Source of the DNA: Spirosoma terrae
Lineage (GTDB): Bacteria; Bacteroidota; Bacteroidia; Cytophagales; Spirosomataceae
DNA length: 64,000 nucleotides
Reading direction: 5' to 3'
NCBI RefSeq assembly: GCF_010435915.1
Contig: NZ_JAAFZH010000010.1
Coordinates: 186,001-250,000, forward strand
Position numbers and translations under genes: made by a program. Each line of letters starts with the position of its first letter. The first letter of the stretch is position 1. Shown piece by piece: positions 41,817-49,711 of the stretch. The notes beneath the pieces are model-generated. The model ran no database searches. It was not told where the DNA came from and worked only from the letters and a program-made list of their open reading frames with translations.

Positions 41817-43457
41817 TTACCAAGGTTTACCTGTTCCCTGAACCAGCCAGCCTTTCGACCAGGCACTGTTCTTACCATCCGACTGCGAATTGGCGGTCGT
41901 TTCCAGCTTCTCGATGGCGGCTCCTGAGTTGGTTTTATTCAGATTCAACTCGTCGCGCATGTAATAGAAACGTAGCGGCAACGCCTTACGCTTGGCAGCC
42001 GGACCAGGCGTCAGCACCGGCAAACCCGTCCGACGATAATCGAACCAGGCTTCCGTAGCATTTGTCCAGCTGGCTATCCACTTCTGACCGATGAGCTGCG
42101 CTAGTGTTCCGTCATAAGCAACCCCTTTCTGAGCGATAAATGTATTGTAGCTACTAGTTAATCCCCAGGCCGTTAGCGACGCTTTGATAGCCGCTTCGTA
42201 ATGTGTTTTGGCGTCGCCAGCCGCCCAACCTTTTTGTGCGGCTTCGGCCAGAATAAAATGAACCTCCGCTGCCGACATCAATCGTGCCTTCAGCAAAGTT
42301 CCTTTCGCCTGCATATAGATTTCGTTCAGGTACGAAACGTGCGGGTTGTACGATGTCTGTCCCGGTGTTGGGTTGAAATTGTACCCGGAAGGCAACTGCG
42401 ACACACTCGGCGGCAGACCGACGTAGTTCGGATCGGTATCAATGGCTGTTGTACCTACTTTATCGGGCGACAAATAGCGGATTCCGTTCACAATTTTATC
42501 GGTTCCGGCGGGTAACGTAGCATCGACCGCCAACGGAATTTCGACTTTCTTGGCCCAGACTGCCAAACGAGGATCATTGGTAGCCTGCATCGGTTTAACC
42601 AACGTAGTACACATTTTAAGGCGTCGATAGTTACTACCACTCACGTCATAAACCGTATTCGACGGCCAGGAGTCGCCGGAATTATTGCCCGCATACGCCA
42701 TCGTTGCATCGGCTGACGCATCGTCAATAATGGGGTATTGCGTTGGGTTGGCCATAATTTTTTCGATACCGGCTTTCGCCACGTCGGGCTGCTTGGCCGA
42801 AATACGCATCAGGTAGCGCAACTTCAATGAGTTAGCCAGCTTCTGCCATTTTGCCGGATCGCCGTTGTAGTAAAAATCAGTGTTTTCGACAATACTGGAA
42901 TACGACGCTTTGGGCTTCGAGAGCAACGTAGCCGCTTTGTCCAGGTCCGACAGAATACCGGTGTAAATTGTCTGCTGATCATCGTATTTAGGCGTAATGA
43001 AGTCGGCTCCTCCCTGCTCTCCTTTCAGCCCATTCGTGTAAGGAGCATCGCCCCATATATCGGTTATGAGTCCAAAAATCATGGATTTCATCACCAGTGC
43101 AACCCCCTGATGGTATTCCAGATTCATCGCTACGGCCCGCTGATAGAGCAAGTCGTTGTTACGCAGCAGATCGTAATACGGCGTCCAGCTCTGATCGCCA
43201 CCCCAATCGTAATCGTTATGACTACTAAACCAGGCATCTTTCTGCGTGTGCTGCACCACACCCGCAATATCCTGAAAACCCAGGTTAACGACGGCTTTGC
43301 CCGTTTCGCTGAGCACGGTAGGCAACACCAGATTCGGATTCACCAGCTCGGGCTGAACCCCATTCGGGTTTACATTTAATTCCGTCAGATCTTTACAGGA
43401 AAAGAACGAGAAAACCAGAACGGTCAGCACTGCGCTCTTTTTGAGTATATTGTTCAT
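41817..43457 (-). CDS. SusD/RagB-like outer-membrane glycan-binding lipoprotein
   Basis: A 546-residue lipoprotein (Cys21 in FSFFSCKD) of the SusD-like_2 group: VNPNGVQPELVNPNLVLP near the start, LKGEQGGADFITPKYDDQQTI, and a TPR-like helical core such as MSAAEVHFILAEAAQKGWAAGDAKTHYEAAIKASL; the end WATEAWFDYRRTGLP-type segment (TEAWFDYRRTGLPVLTP) is diagnostic. It binds oligosaccharide on the cell surface and feeds the SusC channel gene just upstream (62 nt from the SusC stop). Substrate not visible. Confidence 0.93.
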   Translation of the reverse strand: MNNILKKSAVLTVLVFSFFSCKDLTELNVNPNGVQPELVNPNLVLPTVLSETGKAVVNLGFQDIAGVVQHTQKDAWFSSHNDYDWGGDQSWTPYYDLLRNNDLLYQRAVAMNLEYHQGVALVMKSMIFGLITDIWGDAPYTNGLKGEQGGADFITPKYDDQQTIYTGILSDLDKAATLLSKPKASYSSIVENTDFYYNGDPAKWQKLANSLKLRYLMRISAKQPDVAKAGIEKIMANPTQYPIIDDASADATMAYAGNNSGDSWPSNTVYDVSGSNYRRLKMCTTLVKPMQATNDPRLAVWAKKVEIPLAVDATLPAGTDKIVNGIRYLSPDKVGTTAIDTDPNYVGLPPSVSQLPSGYNFNPTPGQTSYNPHVSYLNEIYMQAKGTLLKARLMSAAEVHFILAEAAQKGWAAGDAKTHYEAAIKASLTAWGLTSSYNTFIAQKGVAYDGTLAQLIGQKWIASWTNATEAWFDYRRTGLPVLTPGPAAKRKALPLRFYYMRDELNLNKTNSGAAIEKLETTANSQSDGKNSAWSKGWLVQGTGKPW

Positions 43458-43519
43458 AGCTGAATAGTTTATGTTTCACCCCACGGCATCGTCGGACGTT
43501 GCCGTGGGTTTATGACTTT

Positions 43520-46500
43520 TTAAAACGTGAGACCAAGTTTGAAACCAACCGGAATAACCCAGGGCATTACGTTATAGCGCTCAATACCCTGTTTGAACTG
43601 CGTTCCGGCCTGCGGGCTAGACTGAGGCTGGAATGCCATTTCAGGGTCCACATTAATTTTAGCCTTTGTCCACAGAATGATATTCCGGCTGTAGACCGAG
43701 AAATTGGCGCTCTGCAACCCAATCGACTTAACGAACCTGGCCGGAATTTCGTAGCCCAGCGAAATCTCGCGAAGTTTCACAAAATCGGCATCGAACGTAG
43801 CAGCCCGTGTGAAACTCCACGGATAATTATCACCGTACGGAATGATCTTCGTACCAGAGCCGCCCAGATTTTCGGTGTACCCGGTAATGTTCCCCTGCGC
43901 ATCATATTGCGCAATCACGCCTGGATTAAATACGCCATAGGCATAGGATTTACCCCCGAATTCGTAAGGAAATCCGCCGTATTCGGCCGTTGGGCCACCC
44001 ACAATCGGGAAGCGGTTTCCGCTAATTTTGATATTTTCGTCGGCATTGGCGACCAGCCAGTTGCGAAGCTCATCACCCGAACGCCCACCCGGATTAATCA
44101 GGTTATCCAGGAATCGCTGTGAGCGCAGATCCGATTCCATATACCGATACGTCTGCGACACAAACTGACCACCCGACCGCCAGTCGAGGGAGAAGTTTAG
44201 CGTAAAGCCTTTATAAGAAAGTGTGCTCTGCGCGCCCAGCATGAAGTTCGGGTTGAAGTTTCCGATTTTGTTCTTCGAATTGGTGGCGCTTTTGCTCTGC
44301 CAGGACCCATCGTTGTCCAGGATCGGGTAACCGAAGTATTTAGACGATGGATCAGTTACCGTAATGATTTCGGCATCGTAAATATCACCAACCTTATCGC
44401 CAACGTAGGTCCACGCGCCCCCTTTGGCATCTGTCCACAACGTATAGAATGGAAGCCCATCGGCAAGCTCTTTGATCCGCGTTACGTTCTTGGTGAAGTT
44501 CCCGGTCAGGTCCCAACGGAGTCCGCCTTTGTCAACAATCGTTCCGCCCAGCGACAACTCAACACCCCGGCTTTCGAGCAATCCGGCGTTAATATTTTTG
44601 GTTGTAAATCCGGTAGATGGTGCAATCTGCGTTGGTAAAATCTGGTTGCGGTTTTCCGATACGTAGTACGTGCCTGAGAACCGAAGCCGATTTCGGAACA
44701 TATTGTAGTCGATACCGACCTCGTAAGACGTAGCAATTTCAGGTTTTAGATTCGGCAGTAAGATACTGCCTGTCTTAGATAAGCGTGTTATACCGTTCCA
44801 GGCACCCGCATCGGCCAGCGTAGGATACAGGCTGTATGGATTAGCATCATTACCAACCTGCGCCCATCCGGCCCGGACCTTGAATAAATCGACCTGCTTC
44901 GGTAAATGAAACATTTCATTCAGCAGTACGCTCAACGATGCCGACGGATAGAAATAAGAACGGTTGTTGGCAGGTAACGTACTCGACCAATCGTTACGGG
45001 CCGTCAGATCCAGGTAAATCATGTCCTTATAGTCCAGATTTGCCGTACCGTATACGCTGTAGATAGCTCGTTTATAGAGATAGTTGTTATAAACCAGATT
45101 GTTAGGGGCAATATTCTGGATCGTATATAAACCAGGGATGATCAATCCTGCGCCATTTTTACTGCTGGTGCTAATATCGCTCGATTGCGAGTAGCGATTA
45201 TTGCCGCCCGCCGAAATCACGACGCCCACGGCATTAAAACGCTTGGTATACGTAGCCAGGAAGTCGGCGTTACGTTCGTATCGTTTCAGATTAATTAACC
45301 CGTAAGCGCCGTTTGGTTCACCCGTGTAACTCTTGGCAATTTTCGTTTCGCGCTGCTCCTGATACGTATCGAGCGCGTAGCGTCCCATCAGTTTAATCTC
45401 AGGAGTTATCTGCCAATCAGCTTTCAGATTGCCAAACACCCGATCCCGCACAAAGCTGTTATTGACCTCATACGCCAGAAACCAGGGGTTGTTGTAATTA
45501 CCAATACTTTGTGATTGTTGCTGCAAGCCTTCTTTACCCGGCACCCAATAGTTGCGTAAGTCATTGATATCGATGTGCGGGCTCACGGCATAAGCCCACT
45601 GCATTGGGTTGGTTCCGCGCTCGCCAGCAGGTCGGTTGTTTGAGTTGTTGCGGCTAAAATCGAGGTTGGTACTTAACGATAATTTGTCATTCACGCGAAG
45701 CAGCGTATTGATACCCAGCGTATTTTTAAACAAATCGGAGTTTGGAATAATACCCCGGCTGCTCATGTTCGAGTAGGATACCCGATACGTTATTTTGTCC
45801 GAATTGTTCGAAATAGAAACGCCGTTGGTGCTCGTAATGCCCGTACGGACAAAATCGCTGACGTTGTTGGGGTGCGACACCAGGGGTGTAGCTATTTTAT
45901 TGCCGTTTGCATCAGTTGGGCTATTCCACTGGATGGCATTATAGCCTTTATCAAGTTCAGGGCCAACCCCACCGGACGAGCTTTCATTGATCTGTAAAAT
46001 GCCGCCCGGATAAGGGTTATTGTCGGGTGTAAACGGCAGTTCGCCGGTAGCAAATTTTTTGTGCATTTTCAGGTAGCGATACGGCTGATCGAACACGGTA
46101 TTCGACGTAACGGATACCGTCATACGTTGCGACCGGGAGCCGCTTTTTGTTGTAATCAGCACGACACCATTACCCGCGCGCGAACCATAGAGAGCCGCAG
46201 CACTGGGGCCTTTCAGAATGGAAATATTTTCGATGTCTTCCGGGTTAATATCCGAAATAGCGTTCCCGTAATCGACCCGGTTATCGCTACCGATCTGACT
46301 CACGTTATTCAACGTATTGGCAATAGGAACGCCATCGACCACAAATAATGGCTGATTATCGGTATTGAGCGATTTGGCACCGCGAATAATCATACTAACC
46401 GACGAACCCGTTGGGCCAGTCGTACTGATCTGAACACCTGGTACTCGGCCTGCCAGCGAGTTCAGTACGTTCTCCTGTGCCACCCGGCTCAGGTCTTTGC

Positions 46501-46933
46501 CCTGAACTTCGCCGACCGCGTAACCCAGCGAACGCGCTTCACGCTTGATTCCCAGCGCCGTAACCACCACTTCGTTCAGGACTTCATTATTTTCTTCCAG
46601 CGTTACGTTGATTATGGATTTAGTACCAACCACAACCTCCTGTGTTTTATGACCAATAAAGGAAAACACCAGCACCGCGTCGTTGTCGTTAACAGAAATG
46701 GAATAGGCTCCCCGTTTATCGGTAATAGCGCCCGTTTGTGTGCCTTTTATCAGGACGTTAGCGCCCGCAATGGGTTGCCCATCGGTTGCCAGCGTAACGG
46801 TGCCGGTGATGGTTCGGGGAGGTTTAGCATACGCGAGTCCTCCGGCTAGCAGATTCGTCAGGCACAGACCAACCAGCAGAGCCAGGGCCCGGGTGTGCTT
46901 GACCAGTAAGTGTTTGGTAGACATTGTGTTCAT
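43520..46933 (-). CDS. SusC/RagA TonB-linked outer-membrane transporter
   Basis: About 1137 residues. I start at 46933 (MNTMSTKHLLVKH) because the preceding part (MLIPISSQS, starting at 46987, 3 nt after the short upstream gene) has no ribosome-binding sequence and no signal-peptide logic; 46924 is a second option. Signal ends YAKPP. Then a carboxypeptidase-like module (ITGTVTLATDGQPIAGANVLIKGT), TonB box-like strand, plug (LNSLAGRVPGVQI; FVVDGVPIAN; ISDINPEDIENISILKGPSAAALYGSRAGNGVVLITTK) and a C-terminal beta-barrel ending GFKLGLTF. Forms the pore for the SusD lid. An ECF sigma factor and a short anti-sigma-like protein precede it, as in RagA-type loci. Confidence 0.94.
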   Translation of the reverse strand: MNTMSTKHLLVKHTRALALLVGLCLTNLLAGGLAYAKPPRTITGTVTLATDGQPIAGANVLIKGTQTGAITDKRGAYSISVNDNDAVLVFSFIGHKTQEVVVGTKSIINVTLEENNEVLNEVVVTALGIKREARSLGYAVGEVQGKDLSRVAQENVLNSLAGRVPGVQISTTGPTGSSVSMIIRGAKSLNTDNQPLFVVDGVPIANTLNNVSQIGSDNRVDYGNAISDINPEDIENISILKGPSAAALYGSRAGNGVVLITTKSGSRSQRMTVSVTSNTVFDQPYRYLKMHKKFATGELPFTPDNNPYPGGILQINESSSGGVGPELDKGYNAIQWNSPTDANGNKIATPLVSHPNNVSDFVRTGITSTNGVSISNNSDKITYRVSYSNMSSRGIIPNSDLFKNTLGINTLLRVNDKLSLSTNLDFSRNNSNNRPAGERGTNPMQWAYAVSPHIDINDLRNYWVPGKEGLQQQSQSIGNYNNPWFLAYEVNNSFVRDRVFGNLKADWQITPEIKLMGRYALDTYQEQRETKIAKSYTGEPNGAYGLINLKRYERNADFLATYTKRFNAVGVVISAGGNNRYSQSSDISTSSKNGAGLIIPGLYTIQNIAPNNLVYNNYLYKRAIYSVYGTANLDYKDMIYLDLTARNDWSSTLPANNRSYFYPSASLSVLLNEMFHLPKQVDLFKVRAGWAQVGNDANPYSLYPTLADAGAWNGITRLSKTGSILLPNLKPEIATSYEVGIDYNMFRNRLRFSGTYYVSENRNQILPTQIAPSTGFTTKNINAGLLESRGVELSLGGTIVDKGGLRWDLTGNFTKNVTRIKELADGLPFYTLWTDAKGGAWTYVGDKVGDIYDAEIITVTDPSSKYFGYPILDNDGSWQSKSATNSKNKIGNFNPNFMLGAQSTLSYKGFTLNFSLDWRSGGQFVSQTYRYMESDLRSQRFLDNLINPGGRSGDELRNWLVANADENIKISGNRFPIVGGPTAEYGGFPYEFGGKSYAYGVFNPGVIAQYDAQGNITGYTENLGGSGTKIIPYGDNYPWSFTRAATFDADFVKLREISLGYEIPARFVKSIGLQSANFSVYSRNIILWTKAKINVDPEMAFQPQSSPQAGTQFKQGIERYNVMPWVIPVGFKLGLTF

Positions 46934-46990
46934 TCTCGCTAATAGTAAGCTGTACAACAGAGATTGACTTGAAATGGGTATTAGCATTGA

Positions 46991-47221
46991 TCAGGGTCTG
47001 AACTTGATCTCGTTCAACAACCTCGATACGTTTTCTTCTGTGTTGAGTGGTGGTTGGTTTTGCTTCAGTAGTTCGTTGAAGTACGCTTCCAGACGATCGG
47101 AATAAGCCTGTAACTCGGCCTCCTGATGTAGTCCGGCCAGAAATTCGTCCAGCTCTTCCTGCGTCAGTCGACGATTGATCAGTTGATCGATTAAATACTT
47201 GCTGCGATGCATTGCCATCAC
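46991..47221 (-). CDS. Short anti-sigma-like protein (FecR N-terminal type)
   Basis: A 76-residue helical protein without membrane segment or signal. The start MHRSKYLIDQLINRRLTQEE, LDEFLAGLHQEAELQAYSDR resembles the N-terminal sigma-binding part of FecR-type anti-sigma factors (helix, then Leu-rich E-E-L-x-x-L). Normally ~300 residues of periplasmic domain and a membrane helix follow; these are absent. It lies between the ECF sigma factor (145 nt away) and the SusC gene, where FecR normally sits. It may be a stand-alone cytoplasmic anti-sigma or a relic of one. The start could be M1, M2 or M4. Confidence 0.6.
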   Translation of the reverse strand: MMAMHRSKYLIDQLINRRLTQEELDEFLAGLHQEAELQAYSDRLEAYFNELLKQNQPPLNTEENVSRLLNEIKFRP

Positions 47222-47365
47222 ATCTATCGTTTAGGCAGTTCGCATATAGTACGATTGAGCCCCAGAAAAGGACTATCACGTAACATTTATTTTATATTGG
47301 AAATGAGTGCCGTAGCGATTGGCTGACCGAAGGCTGGCCAGCCAAAGAATTCGATCAGAAAGAGG

Positions 47366-47911
47366 TTAAGCAAGTGTCAAATCGACTTTTTCGCGCAGCA
47401 GTTGTTTGGCTTTGACGAGTTGATTCTTAACCGTATTTTTTGAAATTCGCAGGAGTTCAGCAATTTCCTGGTACGACTTCCCACCTTCAATGCTCAATAA
47501 TAGGATGAGCTTGCGCTTTTCAGACAACGTATTGATGGCCAGTTGCAGGCGTTCCATTCTGACTTCCTGATCGTCTTCTTCCTCTGGCTGTATGGGGTCG
47601 ATACGTTCCAGATACCGCTGCCGTAACTGCTGATTTTTCTCCAGCTGTTTTAAATAATCAAAGGCCGTGTTGCGAAGACAGGTAAACAGATAGGAGCTAA
47701 AATTAAGCGTCGGATTAATCTGAGCTCGTTTATCCCATATTTTAATAAATACGTCGTGTACCATGTTCTCCGCGTCCTCCTGATCTTTCAGCAGATAGAT
47801 ACAAAATTTAAGCGCTGGCGTACGATAGTGCCTGTACAATGTACCAAAAGCCTCCTGATCGCCCTGAACAACTTTAGTAAGAATACTGTCGATTGAGTAG
47901 TTGATAGTCAT
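47366..47911 (-). CDS. RNA polymerase ECF sigma factor (RagA-type)
   Basis: A ~181-residue sigma factor. I start at 47911 (MTINYSIDSILTKVVQGDQ), since the preceding 12 residues (MLTTFRTSLLLR) look like leader sequence. Region 2 is complete (EAFGTLYRHYRTPALKFCIYLL, then DAENMVHDVFIKIW, the motif contacting the -10 element) and region 4 (LSEKRKLILLLSIEGGKSYQEIAELLRISKNTVKNQLVKAKQLL) is intact. In SusC-linked loci such factors drive the SusC/SusD genes after release by an anti-sigma. It is upstream on the same strand. A long AT-rich gap precedes it. Confidence 0.93.
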   Translation of the reverse strand: MTINYSIDSILTKVVQGDQEAFGTLYRHYRTPALKFCIYLLKDQEDAENMVHDVFIKIWDKRAQINPTLNFSSYLFTCLRNTAFDYLKQLEKNQQLRQRYLERIDPIQPEEEDDQEVRMERLQLAINTLSEKRKLILLLSIEGGKSYQEIAELLRISKNTVKNQLVKAKQLLREKVDLTLA

Positions 47912-47947
47912 ACGTAAAAGGAGTGAGGTACGAAAAGTGGTGAGCAA

Positions 47948-48499
47948 TTAAATTTTTCATTTAGTACAATACCAAGAATAATTATTGATATTGTGCCGCA
48001 AAAACCAAATATTATTTTTAAACCATGATTCAAAAAAATATTTGGCTCAACCCGGTTATTATATATATATAAGGAAGGACATGGCTATATAGCAAAATTT
48101 TATTCCGATATATCTACCATACAGAGACAAATTTAACTAGCTTATTTTCGAATTAATTTCGCACTTTGCGTAAAATAACCGTCAATTTGCGCAAAACGGT
48201 TGAATTTAATAATCAGGTAACCGGGATGAATAGTCCATGTCAATTGTGGGCTAACTATCAGTCAGTTACTAGAGCCAAGATTTTATCGATTTCACAATTA
48301 CATAATACAATCTTGATCATTTATTAATCGTCAAACGGCTTGTCTTAGGTCTAACTACTAAATTTTACCCAACCCCGAATAGCCTGATCGCTTCTGAATG
48401 GCGTATATGAACTAAACACATGATGAGAACCGACAGCCAGCGTCGACCTTATCATGCTCCCGCCACTGACTTTTGAGTCCCTAACTGACTTTATAGGCT
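47948..48499. other. Long AT-rich intergenic region with tandem palindromes
   Basis: A 552-nt gap between divergent genes (sigma factor and sialidase-like gene). It contains ATATATATATAA near 48061 and the tandem TTTGCGYAAA sites at 48165-48196. It holds no convincing reading frame. The upstream promoter of the sigma factor must lie in it. Confidence 0.5.
48165..48196. promoter_or_regulatory. Tandem TTTGCGYAAA sites, candidate operator
   Basis: TTTGCGTAAAA at 48165-48175 and TTTGCGCAAAA at 48186-48196 have starts 21 nt apart, two helical turns, so both face the same side. The second core TTTGCGCAAA is a perfect 10-bp palindrome and the first differs at one base. An inverted repeat AACCGT/ACGGTT surrounds the second site. 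The pattern suits cooperative binding by a dimeric regulator. Confidence 0.5.
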
Positions 48500-49699
48500 A
48501 TGTCTCTTTTGCAACGAATACCCTGGCTGCTTTTCTGGCTCGTATATACCAGTACGTTAGTATCTGGTCAATCTCCGGAAAAGGCCAGTCTGCAAACACA
48601 ATTAATTTTTCCGGTTCAGGAAAAACACGTCCATGGCAGCAGCCTTGTTCATTTGCCAAACGGCGATTTTCTGGCAGCCTGGTTTTGCGGTAGCGGAGAA
48701 CGTAACGCCGACGATGTAAAAATTATGGGGGCCCGATTGAAAAAAGGCGACAAATCCTGGAGTGAGCCGTTTCTGATGGCCGATACCCCTGGCATTCCCG
48801 ACTGCAACCCGGTTTTGTTTCTGAACCATTCCGGTAAGTTATTCCTGGTCTGGATTGCTGTTCAGGCCAATCGATGGGAGTCGTCGATACTACGGGTAAG
48901 AACCTCAACGGATTATCTGAAAACCGGGGCTCCCGTCTGGAACTGGCAGGACAATATTTTGCTTAAACCCGACAATCGGTTTGCCGAGGAACTAGCGGCC
49001 AAGTTAAAAAAATTACCCGACCATTCCGTTGGCTGGGCTGGCTACGCACCACGCTATGACGACCAGATCAAAGAAGCCAGCCTTGACCCGATGAAACGTA
49101 GTATTGGCTGGATGACACGAATCAAACCGATACTCCTGGGGACCAGCCGAATTGTTTTGCCCCTGTATTCGGATGGGTTCAATCTGTCGTTGATGGCCAT
49201 TTCAGACGACGATGGCGCTACGTGGCACCCTGGTTTACCGGTAGTTGGTCGCGGGCCTATCCAACCAGCACTGGTCCAGAAAAAGAACGGTCATCTGGTC
49301 GCCTACATGCGCGACAGTGGCGACGGCCCCACCCGCGTCCACCAAAGCGAATCCAGCGATCAGGGCGAAACCTGGACAGCTACCATCAAGACCGATATTC
49401 CTAACACTGCCAGCGTAGAAGCGCTGGTTCTGCGGGATGGCCGATGGGCTTTTTTAGGCAACGACGTTGATGATGGCCGCTATCGTCTTAGTCTCTATGT
49501 ATCGGACGATGAAGGCAAAACGTGGCCCTGGAAAACCCGTATTGAAGACCATTCGCCCGATCAGGGGGGCTACTCCTATCCGTCGTTGATTCAAACGCCC
49601 GACGGGCTGCTGCACATGACTTATTCGTACCATCCCAGCTCAACACAGAAATCGATTAACTACGTGGTCGTTGACCCGCGTAAACTCACCCGGAACTGA
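48500..49699 (+). CDS. Sialidase-like BNR/Asp-box protein, exported
   Basis: A 399-residue exported protein (signal ending SGQS, residue ~24) with three Asp boxes, SDDDGATW (235-242), SSDQGETW (285-292) and SDDEGKTW (335-342), exactly 50 residues apart, as in a six-bladed sialidase propeller. Other family-type parts are GERNADDVKIMGARL and FLAAWFCGSGE early, and QGGYSYPSLIQTPDGLLHMTYSYH at the end. Such proteins include exo-sialidases and other glycan hydrolases; the exact sugar is unknown. It is followed 12 nt later by the first of two propeller/helical paralogues, so the three probably form one operon. Confidence 0.8.
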   Translation: MSLLQRIPWLLFWLVYTSTLVSGQSPEKASLQTQLIFPVQEKHVHGSSLVHLPNGDFLAAWFCGSGERNADDVKIMGARLKKGDKSWSEPFLMADTPGIPDCNPVLFLNHSGKLFLVWIAVQANRWESSILRVRTSTDYLKTGAPVWNWQDNILLKPDNRFAEELAAKLKKLPDHSVGWAGYAPRYDDQIKEASLDPMKRSIGWMTRIKPILLGTSRIVLPLYSDGFNLSLMAISDDDGATWHPGLPVVGRGPIQPALVQKKNGHLVAYMRDSGDGPTRVHQSESSDQGETWTATIKTDIPNTASVEALVLRDGRWAFLGNDVDDGRYRLSLYVSDDEGKTWPWKTRIEDHSPDQGGYSYPSLIQTPDGLLHMTYSYHPSSTQKSINYVVVDPRKLTRN

Positions 49700-49711
49700 A
49701 CATTCACCCCT

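Noticed and set aside
46824-47279. A 151-codon frame over the anti-sigma-like gene
   Set aside because: It is a shadow of the 46991-47221 gene with repetitive Arg/Gly/Thr composition and no domain.
48454-48693. A short frame at the sialidase start
   Set aside because: It lies inside the signal peptide region of the sialidase-like gene in another frame.
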